Source of the DNA: Thermomonospora echinospora
Lineage (GTDB): Bacteria > Actinomycetota > Actinomycetes > Streptosporangiales > Streptosporangiaceae
Reading direction: 5' to 3'
DNA length: 64,000 nucleotides
Assembly: GCF_900108175.1 (NCBI RefSeq)
Contig: NZ_FNVO01000007.1
Location: forward strand, 1 to 64,000
The position numbers and the translations under genes were made by a program. The notes beneath the pieces are model-generated. The model was not told the DNA's origin, searched no databases, and saw only the letters and a program-made list of their open reading frames with translations. Of the stretch, positions 25,000 through 33,443 are shown piece by piece; position 1 is the stretch's first letter, and each line of letters starts with the position of its first letter.

Positions 25000-25395
25000 G
25001 TGGAAGACATCGTCGTCGACATGGTCGTGGTGGACAGCGAGCGCCACACCGTCGTGCTGCTGTGCGGAGAGATCGACTGCTACACCGGTCCGGGGCTGCA
25101 GACGCGACTGCTGGACCTGGCGGTCACCACAGGACGCCCGCTGATCCTCGACATGGGCGGAGTGTCGTTCTGCGACGGCAGCGCGCTGCGGATGCTGTCG
25201 GTCACCCAGCGGGAGTGCGCCACGCGCGGGGTCGCCCTGGCCGTCGTCGGGCTGCGGCCCTTCCTGGCCAATCTGTTCCGGGCCCTGGACATGCACGAGC
25301 GGATCCCGCTGTGCGCCGCACTGGACGAGGCGCTGTGGCGGTTGCTGCCCCCCGCCGACGCCGACATCCACCGCTGGCTGGACACCGCCGGATAA
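25000..25395 (+). CDS. STAS-domain anti-sigma factor antagonist
   Basis: A 131-residue single STAS domain protein. VVLLCGEIDCYTGPGLQTRL gives the first strand and helix, and LDMGGVSFCDGSALRML matches the strand and phosphorylation loop in which SpoIIAA-type proteins carry the regulatory Ser/Thr (here within CDGSAL). It is predicted to bind an anti-sigma kinase and release a sigma factor, but no kinase, phosphatase or sigma gene is adjacent. Start: GTG 25000 has GAGG five bases upstream; ATG 24964 and ATG 24949 are in frame but lack a clear site. The tail PPADADIHRWLDTAG is extra to the domain. Confidence 0.82.
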   Translation: MEDIVVDMVVVDSERHTVVLLCGEIDCYTGPGLQTRLLDLAVTTGRPLILDMGGVSFCDGSALRMLSVTQRECATRGVALAVVGLRPFLANLFRALDMHERIPLCAALDEALWRLLPPADADIHRWLDTAG

Positions 25396-25605
25396 CCGGC
25401 CGGGGCGGCTCGCCGCCTTCGGCGGGATTCCGCGGAGATTCCGCATCGGCCTGTTTGGACGCGTCCAGGACGACCTTTGTTCGGGACGCGGCCGGTGCCT
25501 TTGTTCACAAGGGGGACAGGCAACCGCGATCCCGCACCATTCCGTCAGATATCGCGTATCGGGCGCACGGAGAGCGCACCGGAAAGACTGACGGAGAGAC
25601 ACGCG

Positions 25606-26433
25606 ATGCACACCCCCCGACGTTCCCTGGCCGTCCTCGCCCTGGGAGCCGCCCTGATGGGCGCCAGCGCCTGCTCCTTCCAGATCGGCGAGATCGACAA
25701 GGCCGGCTCGACCTCCCGTCCCGGCACCACCGCCACCGGCGCTCCGCAGGGCGCCGGCACCCCGGGCACTCCGGGCACCGCCGGCGTCGACAGCACCGGC
25801 GAGCCCACCCCGGTCGCCGGCTCCACCGGCGGCCCGGCCCCCGCCGGCCAGATCGACGAGACCGAGTTCGGCGAGGACATCACCGCCGCGCCCCAGGTGG
25901 TCGACGAGTACTGGCGCACCCACTGGTCGGAGTTCTTCACCGGCACCTACACCTCGCCGCGGGTGCACGGCGGCTACAACGGCAACGACCTGTCCACCGC
26001 ACCCACGTGCGCGGGGCAGCCGGCCACCAAATTCAACGCGTTCTACTGCATCCCCGAGGACTACATCGCCTGGGACGACAACCTGATGCGCGCCGGCTAC
26101 GCGCAGGGCGACGCCTGGGTCTACCTGGTGATCGCGCACGAGTGGGGCCACGCCATCCAGAACCGGCTGCGGATGGAGCACGTCGCCCAGGCCAGTGAGC
26201 TGCAGGCCGACTGCCTGGCGGGCGCGACGCTGTACGGCGCCAAGCGGGACGGAACCCTGACCTTCGAGGAAGGCGACGTCAAGGAGCTGTCCAACGGCCT
26301 GGTGGCGATCGGCGACGACGCCGAGTGGACCGACCCCGAGGACCACGGCGACCCCATCCAGCGGATCACCGCCTTCGGCAAGGGCCGGGACGGCGGCGTC
26401 GGGGCCTGCATCCCCGAAGCCCAGACGTCCTGA
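25606..26433 (+). CDS. Neutral zinc metallopeptidase lipoprotein
   Basis: A 275-residue predicted surface lipoprotein. The signal peptide RRSLAVLALGAALMGASAC ends in a lipobox (GASAC). A Gly/Thr/Pro-rich linker (about 35-85) precedes the catalytic region: VIAHEWGHAIQNRL carries HExxH with two zinc His and the general-base Glu, and ASELQADCLAGATLYGA supplies the downstream Glu/Asp region typical of the YpfJ-like putative neutral zinc metallopeptidase family. Two cysteine pairs (around TCAGQ and YCIPED) could form disulfides. The substrate is unknown. Start: ATG 25606 after a weak GGAGAG. Convergent with the thiamine-binding protein gene. Confidence 0.85.
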   Translation: MHTPRRSLAVLALGAALMGASACSFQIGEIDKAGSTSRPGTTATGAPQGAGTPGTPGTAGVDSTGEPTPVAGSTGGPAPAGQIDETEFGEDITAAPQVVDEYWRTHWSEFFTGTYTSPRVHGGYNGNDLSTAPTCAGQPATKFNAFYCIPEDYIAWDDNLMRAGYAQGDAWVYLVIAHEWGHAIQNRLRMEHVAQASELQADCLAGATLYGAKRDGTLTFEEGDVKELSNGLVAIGDDAEWTDPEDHGDPIQRITAFGKGRDGGVGACIPEAQTS

Positions 26434-26473
26434 CCCTGACCCTCCCTCCGACCCAACGCACGATATGCCCGAC

Positions 26474-26492
26474 GGGGACAGCGGCGGTCCCC
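26474..26492. terminator. Short hairpin between convergent genes
   Basis: GGGGAC (26474-26479) and GTCCCC (26487-26492) with a 7-nt loop, located between the metallopeptidase stop and the thiamine-binding protein stop. Confidence 0.4.
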
Positions 26493-26505
26493 GCGGGGCG
26501 AGGGC

Positions 26506-26802
26506 TCAGTCCTCGCCGAGATGGCGCTCCACCGATTCGACCTTCTTGGTCATGGCGTCCGTGACGCCGGGGCGCAGATCCGCCTTGAGCACCAGGCTGA
26601 CGCGCGGGGCGCGGGCCGCCACCGCGTCGGTCGCGGCCTTGACCACAGCCATCACCTCGTCCCACTCCCCCTCGACGGTGGTGAACATCGCGTCGGTGCG
26701 ATGGGGCAGGCCGCTGGCGCGCACCACGCGCACGGCCTCGGCGACCAGCTCACCGACATCCTCCCCCGCACCGAGCGGGGTCACCGAGAAGGCGACCAGC
26801 AC
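26506..26802 (-). CDS. MTH1187-family thiamine-binding protein
   Basis: A 98-residue ferredoxin-like protein of the MTH1187/YkoF-related family, proposed to bind thiamine or its pyrimidine precursor in the cytoplasm. [40 protein letters not shown] and [13 protein letters not shown] are the conserved strands and helices. Start: GTG 26802 with GGTGG seven bases upstream. It has no thiamine-pathway neighbours. It reads in the same direction as the crcB pair, with the crcB stop 82 bp upstream, so it might be the tail of that operon. Confidence 0.87.
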   Translation of the reverse strand: MLVAFSVTPLGAGEDVGELVAEAVRVVRASGLPHRTDAMFTTVEGEWDEVMAVVKAATDAVAARAPRVSLVLKADLRPGVTDAMTKKVESVERHLGED

Positions 26803-26883
26803 GTCGCATCCACCTCTCTCCGGTCGTGCCCTTCCGGGCCTGCTCCCACCGCTGTCCCCACCGTCCGGCGACCGCGAACGGCC

Positions 26884-27240
26884 CTAGATCGCGGAGGCCA
26901 GGGCCATACCGCAGTAGGCGGCGCCGAGGCCGGCGGCGACAGACGCCGCGACGTTGAGGAAGGCCAGCGTACGGGCGCCGTTCTCGGCCAGGCGGAGCGT
27001 CTCGTAGCCGAACGTCGAGTAGGTCGTCAGGGCCCCGCAGAAACCGATACCGCCCAGCGCCGTAAAGCCCTCACCGGCGGGCAGTGCCGCCAGGAATCCC
27101 AGCAGGGCCGAGCCCACGACGTTCACGGTGAAGGTCCCCCAGGGGAAGGACGACTCGTGGCGGGACTGCACCAGCCGGTCCGCCAGGTAGCGCAGCGGCG
27201 CGCCCACCGCGGCGCCGAGGGCCACCAGCAGGACGGTCAC
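26884..27240 (-). CDS. crcB: CrcB/Fluc fluoride channel subunit, second gene
   Basis: A 118-residue four-helix membrane protein, one half of a dual-topology fluoride exporter. Conserved positions: [19 protein letters not shown] (the Asn lines the pore) and [15 protein letters not shown] (Phe box and Thr-Ser-Thr region). Start: GTG 27240 behind GGGGGAGCG, overlapping the first crcB stop by 4 bp, which supports assembly as a heterodimer from paired genes. Confidence 0.92.
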   Translation of the reverse strand: MTVLLVALGAAVGAPLRYLADRLVQSRHESSFPWGTFTVNVVGSALLGFLAALPAGEGFTALGGIGFCGALTTYSTFGYETLRLAENGARTLAFLNVAASVAAGLGAAYCGMALASAI

Positions 27241-27758
27241 CGCTCCCCCTGATCCGCGGTCCGGCGCGTCCCGGCCCGGCCGGCGAGCCGGCGCGTCACC
27301 CGCACCCCCGTCACGACGGCGGCGAGGGCGGCCAGGGCGGTGCCGGCCAGGTAGGCAAGCGCGGTGCGCGGGGCCCCGGCGTCCAGCGCGGCCTGCGCCT
27401 CCAGCACGTAGGTGGAGAAGGTGGTGAATCCGCCCAGCACGCCCACCCCCAGGAACGGGCGGGTCAGCGGGTGGGCCTGCCGCACCTCGGTGATGACGAC
27501 CATCAGCACGCCGATCAGCAGGCATCCGGTGACGTTGACGGCGAAGATCGCCCATCCGAAGCCGCCTGGGGGATGCGGCCACGCCGCCGCCAGGCCGTGC
27601 CGGGCCAGCGCGCCGACGACACCGCCGGCGGAGACGGCGCCGAGGGTCGTCCAGGGGGCGCGGGCCAGTTCCGCGCGCTGCGCCGGGACGTGCAGGTCAA
27701 CATCGGGATCGACGGGCAACGCGACGGGCGGCCGCCGGGGCTCGGCTGCGTCGGGCAA
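27237..27758 (-). CDS. crcB: CrcB/Fluc fluoride channel subunit, first gene
   Basis: A 173-residue partner of the downstream CrcB, with a 40-residue polar N-terminal extension before the first helix. Conserved blocks are [19 protein letters not shown] and [19 protein letters not shown]. The C-terminus ([21 protein letters not shown]) is basic and extended. Start: TTG 27758 with GGGAGG five bases upstream, a strong site for a rare codon. The 163-bp leader up to the erythromycin-esterase-like gene shows no convincing fluoride riboswitch. Confidence 0.9.
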   Translation of the reverse strand: MPDAAEPRRPPVALPVDPDVDLHVPAQRAELARAPWTTLGAVSAGGVVGALARHGLAAAWPHPPGGFGWAIFAVNVTGCLLIGVLMVVITEVRQAHPLTRPFLGVGVLGGFTTFSTYVLEAQAALDAGAPRTALAYLAGTALAALAAVVTGVRVTRRLAGRAGTRRTADQGER

Positions 27759-27921
27759 GGCTCCCTCCCTCGGCCCCAGGGTAGCGATCAGCGCGGCGGG
27801 GCAGCGCCGCCGAGACCTACCTGGCGCCGGGCGGGCCCGGGAGCTGATCGAGGAGCAGCCGGCGCGGATCCCGCTTCCCAGGATCGGCGACTCCGCCTGA
27901 CGGCGGACCGCGGCGGCCCGG

Positions 27922-29244
27922 TCACACGCCGCTGGGCAGCGTCTCCAGTTCCCCGCGCTGGGCGGCCTCCAGGTGCAGCGGCGTCAGCGCCGACGTCCAG
28001 GCGAACCAGCACAGCGCGTCGTAGCGCTCGCCGAGCGTGGTCGGGACGAACTGACGGCGGTCGAGGTCCGGGTCGTACACCACGCCGATCGCCCGATGAC
28101 CGCGCCGGGTGGTCAGCCAGCTCTGGTCCGGCGCGTCGGCGAACACGAACAGCGCCTGGCCCAGCTCCACCGCCCTCATCAGCAGGGCCTCCAGCGAGCC
28201 GGGCAGCGGCGCGCGCACCGGCATGACCTCCATCGGAGCGCCCCAGCGCGGCGCGGCGATCACGTCGCCGTGCCCGCCGGCGAACCCCACCACGACGACC
28301 CGCTCCCGGCCGTGCCGCTCCCTGGCCAGTTGCCCGAGGTTGGTCATCCCGGCGTCGGCCATGGTGGTGGCGCGGGCGTCCCCCACATGGGTGTTGTGCG
28401 CCCACACGACCGCCCGCGCGCCCTCGCCGTGGAAGGCCAGCAGGCGGTCCAGCGTGTCGGCCATGTGTACGTCCCGGATGTTCCACGCCTCGGGACCGCC
28501 GTGGATCATGGCCTGGTAGTAGTTCGCGGCACCGGCCGCCACCTCGGCGTTCTGCACGGCGTTCAGGTCCTCGGCGGACTCGCCGAAGCCGGGGAAGCGG
28601 CGCAGCCTGGTCAGCAGGGCCAGCACCTCCCCCTCACAGGCGTCCGGCACCAGCCGGGTCGTCCACGCGTACACCTGCGGGTCCTCGCCGTACGGCTCGA
28701 AGCAGCGGTAGGCGTTCCTGGCGATGTCGACGTACTCGGGATGGTGTGCGGACAGGTACGTGATCACCGCGCGCAGCGACTCCCACAGGCTGTAGACGTC
28801 CAGCCCGTAGAAACCCGCCCGCCGCTCCGGCGGCAGCCCGGCGTTGTGGTCGCGCAGCCACCGGCAGAACGCGGCGGTCTCCTCGTTGGCCCACATCCAG
28901 GTGGGCCAGCGGCGGTAGCCGTCGAGGACCTCCCGTGGGTCCTGCGGCGCCCCCGGCGCCCCCGTCACGCTGCGGTTGACCTCCCAGCAGTCCGGCCAGT
29001 CCCCCTCGACCGCCACGAAGGAGAAGCCGTGCTCGGCGATGAGCCGGCGGGTCAGCGTCGCCCGCCAGGCGTAGTACTCGTGCGTTCCGTGGCTGGCCTC
29101 GCCCAGCAGGACGCAGCGGGCCCCGCCGAGGCGGGGCCCGATCCGCTTCAGCAGCGGCTCCAGGTCGCTCTCGTACTCCAGCGGCAGCGCGGAGCCGAGG
29201 ATCTCGATCTCCTCGGGGCCCGCTGTGTCGGGTCCCGGCCTCAC
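27922..29244 (-). CDS. Erythromycin esterase-family protein
   Basis: A 440-residue member of the EreA/succinoglycan-biosynthesis-like family. Signature motifs: LLGEASHGTHEYYAWRATLT (active-site His and Glu), FVAVEGDWPDCWEVNR, and VVWAHNTHVGDARATTM with the second His pair. Characterised relatives hydrolyse the macrolactone of erythromycin, but most actinomycete homologues have unknown substrates, so resistance should not be assumed. Start: GTG 29244 with GGGGGAG upstream, overlapping the stop of the small upstream gene (GTGA), hence translationally coupled. Confidence 0.87.
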   Translation of the reverse strand: MRPGPDTAGPEEIEILGSALPLEYESDLEPLLKRIGPRLGGARCVLLGEASHGTHEYYAWRATLTRRLIAEHGFSFVAVEGDWPDCWEVNRSVTGAPGAPQDPREVLDGYRRWPTWMWANEETAAFCRWLRDHNAGLPPERRAGFYGLDVYSLWESLRAVITYLSAHHPEYVDIARNAYRCFEPYGEDPQVYAWTTRLVPDACEGEVLALLTRLRRFPGFGESAEDLNAVQNAEVAAGAANYYQAMIHGGPEAWNIRDVHMADTLDRLLAFHGEGARAVVWAHNTHVGDARATTMADAGMTNLGQLARERHGRERVVVVGFAGGHGDVIAAPRWGAPMEVMPVRAPLPGSLEALLMRAVELGQALFVFADAPDQSWLTTRRGHRAIGVVYDPDLDRRQFVPTTLGERYDALCWFAWTSALTPLHLEAAQRGELETLPSGV

Positions 29245-29423
29245 CGCTCCCCCTTGGGGCCCGCGGCCCGCTCGCTCGCCTTGCGGGGCCGCATGCCCTG
29301 CTCGCGCAGTTCCCGCTCGGCCCGTTCGTCGGCGGCCTTGTCGGGGGCGACGCCCTCGTCCTCCAGCCGCTTCCTCGTCCGGGCCCGCTTGGTGTCGTAC
29401 TGGTGGCTTCCGGGACGTGGCAT
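29241..29423 (-). CDS. Small highly charged protein coupled to erythromycin esterase-like gene
   Basis: A 60-residue protein starting MPRPGSHQYDTKRARTRKRL, rich in Lys/Arg and Glu, without membrane segments and probably a helical, partly disordered cytoplasmic protein. Start: ATG 29423 with GGGGGAGAGG upstream (an in-frame ATG at 29438 lacks a site). It overlaps the next gene by 4 bp. I do not recognise a domain of known function; the charged helical pattern and Lys/Arg density would allow nucleic-acid or protein binding. Gene status is supported by the strong ribosome-binding site, coupling and typical third-position GC. Confidence 0.65.
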   Translation of the reverse strand: MPRPGSHQYDTKRARTRKRLEDEGVAPDKAADERAERELREQGMRPRKASERAAGPKGER

Positions 29424-29554
29424 CTGCCTCTCCCCCATTCACGTCCGGATTCGGCCGTCATGAGCCGTTATGAGGTCGCCTTCCCCGTTTCCCGGGTTCG
29501 ATGCGGGAGGAGGCGGGGTGCATCGGTACGGGCTCAGTGGGCACGACCGGGGTC

Positions 29555-30007
29555 ATGCACGAGATCGAGATGCGCAGCGCCGCGTTCAACGACCACGCCA
29601 TGATCCCGCGCGAGTACTCCCACCAGGCCGGGGACGTCTCGCCGCCGCTGGAGTGGACGGGGGTTCCCGACGAGGCCGTCGAACTGGTGCTGACCTGCGA
29701 GGACCCGGACGCGCCGGTCGGCACGTTCGTGCACTGGCTCGTGGCGGGCATCCCGCCGGAGACCGGGGGCGTCGACGCCGGCGAGCAGGTCACCGACGCG
29801 GTCCCCGGCCGCAACGACTACGGCACGGCCGGATACGGCGGCCCGCACCCGCCCCCCGGGGACGACCCGCACCGGTACTTCTTCCGGCTGACGGCCCTGG
29901 CGGAGCCGTCCGGGCTGCGGCCCGGGTTCACCGTCGACGACCTCCGGGAGGCGGTCGAGGAGAAGGTCGTCGGCACCGGGACGCTGGTCGGCACCTTCGG
30001 CAGGTGA
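29555..30007 (+). CDS. YbhB/YbcL-type phosphatidylethanolamine-binding (Raf kinase inhibitor-like) protein
   Basis: A 150-residue PEBP-fold protein. Diagnostic motifs are DVSPPLEWTGVPDEAVELVL, CEDPDAPVGTFVHWLV and the ligand-pocket GTAGYGGPHPPPGDDPHRYF. No signal peptide, so it is cytoplasmic. The bacterial family has no firmly established physiological role. Start: ATG 29555, the family-typical beginning (MHEIEMRSAAFND); no strong ribosome-binding site is visible. Divergent from the small charged gene. A two-helix membrane protein follows after 5 bp. Confidence 0.9.
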   Translation: MHEIEMRSAAFNDHAMIPREYSHQAGDVSPPLEWTGVPDEAVELVLTCEDPDAPVGTFVHWLVAGIPPETGGVDAGEQVTDAVPGRNDYGTAGYGGPHPPPGDDPHRYFFRLTALAEPSGLRPGFTVDDLREAVEEKVVGTGTLVGTFGR

Positions 30008-30012
30008 TCCGG

Positions 30013-30273
30013 ATGCCGCTGCACGACCGCAGACCCGCGCCGGGCACCGAGCCGCTGACCGCCCGCAGCGCGCTGGGGACACGGGCCCTGCTGTCGGGTG
30101 TGGCGCTGCTCGCCGGGATCGCCGCCGCCGTGTTCTTCGGCCTCCAGGCGGCCGGCGGGCAGTGGCCCGTGGCGGGCTTCTGGGCGGCGACGGCGATCTG
30201 CGCGGCCGTCGCCGTGATCGCCGCCGTCGATCTGTGGGTGATCAGACGCCGCAGCCGTGACACGAACCCCTGA
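30013..30273 (+). CDS. Small two-helix membrane protein
   Basis: An 86-residue protein with two predicted membrane helices, ALLSGVALLAGIAAAVFFG (about 30-48) and AATAICAAVAVIAAVDLWVI (about 60-79), an N-terminal polar segment and a basic C-terminus (RRRSRDTNP) that predicts both ends inside. I recognise no family. It starts at ATG 30013, or GTG 30004 overlapping the PEBP stop, so it is probably co-transcribed with it. Confidence 0.6.
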   Translation: MPLHDRRPAPGTEPLTARSALGTRALLSGVALLAGIAAAVFFGLQAAGGQWPVAGFWAATAICAAVAVIAAVDLWVIRRRSRDTNP

Positions 30274-30307
30274 GTCCTGACGAGTCCTGTTCCGAGGAGG
30301 ACATGAC

Positions 30308-30511
30308 ATGCTCCGTACACCGCTTGCCCCCAGGGCGGTGCACCCTTCGCCGGTCCCCACGCCGCCGCCGCAGCCCGACCCCGTACCCGCCCCGCAGCCC
30401 CGGCCGCCGGGTCCGATCCCCGATCCCCAGCCGGTGCCCGAGCCCGCGCCGGGCCCCCCGGTGCCGCAGCCGGACCCGGAACCGGTGGGCGGAGCCGCCC
30501 CGGCCGGGTGA
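30308..30511 (+). CDS. Small proline-rich protein
   Basis: A 67-residue protein of which almost half is proline, built of repeating P-x-P-x-P and PDP-E-P elements, with no signal peptide and no predicted fold. The case for a real gene is a perfect AGGAGG seven bases before ATG 30308 and its position 34 bp behind the membrane protein gene. Similar composition is seen in linkers of cell-wall proteins, but this one is free-standing. Function unknown. Confidence 0.5.
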   Translation: MLRTPLAPRAVHPSPVPTPPPQPDPVPAPQPRPPGPIPDPQPVPEPAPGPPVPQPDPEPVGGAAPAG

Positions 30512-30553
30512 TCGCGGACGTGGCCGGGGCGCCCGGGGCGCCCCGGCCACGGT

Positions 30554-31771
30554 TCACCCGGCGATCTCCAGGACGACCTTGGTCCAGCCGGGCTCGTGGC
30601 GGTCGAACGCCTCGTACGCCTCGATCGCGGTGGGCATGTCCTCCTGCTGCGTGATGACCGTGGTGGGGTCGGCGCCGCCGGAGGCGATGCGGCTCAGCAG
30701 CCCCGGCATGTACCGCCGGTGGTCGCAGTTGCCCGCCTGGACGGTGAGGTTGCGGTTCATCGCCCTGCCCAGCGGGAAGTGGGTGTACTGCGGCGGGTAG
30801 TCGCCGATGATCCCGATGGTGCCGGCCTTGTCGACCATCTCCACCGCCCAGCGCAGCGCCTGGCCCGGTGCGTCCCCCGGCATCCACTGGCGGCCGTGGA
30901 GGTGTGCGTGCGGGGCGACCTGCTCGCGCTCGTGCTCGAACTCGGCCGCGGTCCGGTCGTCCAGCAGTTGCGCGGCCGGCCCGCCGACGGGCCGCTGGGC
31001 GTCCACGCCCACCGCCTCGATCACCCGGTCGGCGCCGACCCCACCGGTCAGCTCCCGGACCACGGCGACGGGGTCCTCGGTGTTGAAGTCGATGGTCTCG
31101 GCGTTCTGCATCCGGGCGGTCTCCAGCCGGTCCGGCAGCCCGTCCACGATCAGCACCCGCCCGGCGCCCTGGATGCGCGCCGACAGGGCGGCCAGTTGCC
31201 CCACCGGCCCGGCGCCGAGCACGCACACCACGTCCCCGCCGCCGACCCCGGCCAGCCGCGCCCCGAACCAGCCGGTGGGGAAGATGTCGCTGACCATGAG
31301 CGCCTGCTCGTCGGTCACCCCCGGCGGGATCGGCACCAGGTTGGTGTGCGCGTACGGGACGCGGGCGTACTCGGCCTGCAGCCCGTCGAACGGCCCGGTG
31401 GACTCCGGCCCGCCATAGAGCGCGGTGCCGGCATCGCGCCCCCTGGGGTTGGCCACGTCACACTGGGCGTAGTGACCGGCCCGGCAGTGGACGCACCGCC
31501 CGCAGCCGATGGTGGAGGCGATGACCACCCGGTCCCCCTCGAAGAAGTTGCGGACCTGCGGGCCCAGTTCCTCGATGACGCCGACCCCCTCGTGGCCCAG
31601 GATCGTGCCCGGCCGCATCCCCGGCACCGTGCCCCGTACGAAGTGCAGGTCAGTGCCGCAGATCGCGCTGCCGGTGATGCGTACGACGGCGTCCGACGGA
31701 TACTCGATCTTGGGCTCGGTGACGTCCTCAAGGCGGATGTCGCCCACCGCGTGCCAGACGATCGCCTTCAT
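30554..31771 (-). CDS. Zinc-dependent alcohol dehydrogenase (formaldehyde dehydrogenase-like MDR)
   Basis: A 405-residue medium-chain dehydrogenase. The catalytic zinc site is in GSAICGTDLHFV plus GHEGVGVIEELG, the structural zinc site is the four-Cys GCGRCVHCRAGHYAQC, and the NAD-binding motif is LGAGPVGQLAALSA. The long C-terminal segment with GIIGDYPPQYTHFPLGRAMN resembles glutathione-independent formaldehyde dehydrogenases and related polyol dehydrogenases. ATG 31771 has AGGGGGG upstream. It is a single-gene unit divergent from the galT region. The exact substrate is not determinable. Confidence 0.88.
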   Translation of the reverse strand: MKAIVWHAVGDIRLEDVTEPKIEYPSDAVVRITGSAICGTDLHFVRGTVPGMRPGTILGHEGVGVIEELGPQVRNFFEGDRVVIASTIGCGRCVHCRAGHYAQCDVANPRGRDAGTALYGGPESTGPFDGLQAEYARVPYAHTNLVPIPPGVTDEQALMVSDIFPTGWFGARLAGVGGGDVVCVLGAGPVGQLAALSARIQGAGRVLIVDGLPDRLETARMQNAETIDFNTEDPVAVVRELTGGVGADRVIEAVGVDAQRPVGGPAAQLLDDRTAAEFEHEREQVAPHAHLHGRQWMPGDAPGQALRWAVEMVDKAGTIGIIGDYPPQYTHFPLGRAMNRNLTVQAGNCDHRRYMPGLLSRIASGGADPTTVITQQEDMPTAIEAYEAFDRHEPGWTKVVLEIAG

Positions 31772-31883
31772 GGTGATCCCCCCTTCCGGCGAGTCTGTGG
31801 TGCGGTTCCCCTCCCCCCGGTCACCCGATCTACGCTCGGAGGCCGGTACGGATGGACGCCGTTCGGCGAGACGGGGAGGGGCC

Positions 31884-32024
31884 ATGACCGCGCGGGAGCC
31901 GCTGCGCGCACACGCCATGCCGAGACCGCGGGCCGGCGGTGGGCTCGACGGCCGCGGCGGCCCGGGGCCGGACCGCCCCGGCCCCGGCCGGCCGTTCCCG
32001 TCCGCCCGGATGGCGGCGGCGTGA
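31884..32024 (+). CDS. Possible 46-residue leader ORF before galT
   Basis: ATG 31884 has an excellent GGGGAGGGG ribosome-binding site and opens a 46-codon frame rich in Pro, Gly and Arg whose TGA overlaps the galT GTG by 4 bp (GTGA). galT itself lacks a good site, so translation through this frame could deliver ribosomes to galT. The peptide has no recognisable domain, and chance cannot be excluded in such GC-rich DNA. Confidence 0.35.
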   Translation: MTAREPLRAHAMPRPRAGGGLDGRGGPGPDRPGPGRPFPSARMAAA

Positions 32025-33055
32025 AGCGCACCGTGACCCGGCTGGCGGACGGGCGGGAGCTGATCTACTTCGACCGGCGCGACGACGCCGTCCGCGACGC
32101 CGTCGACACCCGGCCGCCCGACGGGCCGCCGGCCGCCTCCGAGCTGCGCCACGACCCGCTGCTGGACGAGTGGGTGACGATCGCCGCGCACCGGCAGCGC
32201 CGCACCTTCCTGCCCGGCGACGACGCCTGCCCGCTGTGCCCGTCGGCGCCGGGACGGCCCACCGAGATCCCCGCCGCCGACTACGAGGTGGCCGTGCTGG
32301 AGAACCGGTTCCCCGCCTTCCGGCCTGAGGCCACCGGGGGGCGCTGCGAGGTGGTGTGCTTCAGCTCCGACCACCGCGTCTCGTTCGCCGACCTGCCGCC
32401 CGCCCAGGTGCGGACGGTCGTCGAGGCGTGGGCCGACCGCACCGCCGAGCTGTCCGCGACGCCCGGCGTCGAGCAGGTCTTCTGCTTCGAGAATCGGGGC
32501 GAGGAGATCGGCGTCACGCTGCACCATCCGCACGGCCAGATCTACGCCTACCCCTTCGTCCCGCCGCGCACCCGGCAGATGCTGCGGGCCGTGCGGCGGC
32601 ACGCCGAGCGCACCGGCGGCGACCTGTTCGCCGAGCTGCTGGCGGCCGAACGGCGGGAGGGCGCCCGCGTGGTGGTGGCCAACGAGCTGTGGACCGCGTT
32701 CGTGCCGCACGCCGCCCGCTGGCCGTTCGAGGTGCACCTGTACCCGCACCGGCGGGTGCCGGACATCCCCGCCCTGGACGAGGCGGAACGGGACGCGTTC
32801 GCCCGGCTCTACCTGGACGTGCTGGACCGTTTCGACCGCCTCTTCGACCGGCCCGCGCCGTACGTGTCGGCCTGGCACCAGGCCCCCGTGCGCGAGGGCC
32901 GGGATCTGGCCTGGCTGCATCTGCGGCTGTTCAGCATCCGGCGGGCCGCCGACCGGCTGAAGTACCTGGCCGGCTCGGAGGCGGCCATGGGCGCGTTCCT
33001 CAACGACGTCCGCCCCGAGGAGGCGGCGCGGCTGCTGCGCGCGGCGGGACGCTGA
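32021..33055 (+). CDS. galT: Galactose-1-phosphate uridylyltransferase
   Basis: Leloir-pathway transfer of UMP between UDP-glucose and galactose-1-phosphate. The 344-residue protein has the nucleophilic His in HHPHGQIYAYPF (HPHGQ) around residue 170, the zinc-site CPLCPS near residue 70, and RVPDIPALDEAERDAFARLY typical of actinobacterial GalT. Start: GTG 32021, the start of sequence similarity (VKRTVTRLADGRELIYFD); it has only a weak site but overlaps the stop of a short upstream frame. galE and galK are not adjacent. Confidence 0.9.
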   Translation: MKRTVTRLADGRELIYFDRRDDAVRDAVDTRPPDGPPAASELRHDPLLDEWVTIAAHRQRRTFLPGDDACPLCPSAPGRPTEIPAADYEVAVLENRFPAFRPEATGGRCEVVCFSSDHRVSFADLPPAQVRTVVEAWADRTAELSATPGVEQVFCFENRGEEIGVTLHHPHGQIYAYPFVPPRTRQMLRAVRRHAERTGGDLFAELLAAERREGARVVVANELWTAFVPHAARWPFEVHLYPHRRVPDIPALDEAERDAFARLYLDVLDRFDRLFDRPAPYVSAWHQAPVREGRDLAWLHLRLFSIRRAADRLKYLAGSEAAMGAFLNDVRPEEAARLLRAAGR

Positions 33056-33065
33056 CGGGCCCGCA

Positions 33066-33296
33066 TCAGCGCCAGCCGAGGCTCTCGGCCACCTCGTCGG
33101 AGGCGTACCCGCACTGCCCGGCCTCGCCGATCCACACCATCCCGTCGGCCTCGGCGACCGGGCCGACCGCGTGCTCGTACGGCAGCCGGGGCTGGATCGC
33201 CAGCCGCACCTCCAGCGCCGGGTCGAACTGCTGCAGGGCCGCCACCAGCTCACCCACCGTGACCTCCCTGGCCTGTCCTCGTCGATGCCGTCCCAT
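33066..33296 (-). CDS. Small conserved-type hypothetical protein
   Basis: A 76-residue protein with a basic N-terminus (GRHRRGQAR) and a compact alpha/beta pattern: EVTVGELVAALQQFDPALEV then RLAIQPRLPYEHAVGPVAEA. The opening resembles small actinobacterial and phage proteins that begin with a TVGEL-type helix, but no function is known to me. Start: ATG 33296 with GGAG six bases upstream; ATG 33308 is in frame but lacks a site. It converges on galT with a 10-bp gap. Confidence 0.6.
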   Translation of the reverse strand: MGRHRRGQAREVTVGELVAALQQFDPALEVRLAIQPRLPYEHAVGPVAEADGMVWIGEAGQCGYASDEVAESLGWR

Positions 33297-33443
33297 GCTC
33301 TGCTCCATCCAGCCGACAGGCTTATGAAAGCATCGGATCGGTCAAGACGACGGCGATTACGCAACGTGAATATTGGGTCTGCTCGACCCGCTCTTGCCGT
33401 CGTACCGTGGGGTGAGAGACGGCACCGACCTGGGCACAGCACT

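Noticed and set aside
27800-27900. Plausible-looking plus-strand C-terminus (ARELIEEQPARIPLPRIGDSA-like) upstream of crcB
   Set aside because: The frame has no start or body of its own outside the crcB shadow and is too short to call a gene or pseudogene.
27759-27921. Fluoride riboswitch before the crcB pair
   Set aside because: On the minus strand only a short GCTGAT-like match to the conserved 3' part was seen; the GGNGATGG element and the required pairing were not found.
27922-29244. Macrolide resistance gene
   Set aside because: The protein is in the erythromycin-esterase family, but most chromosomal actinomycete members have unknown substrates and no resistance context is present.
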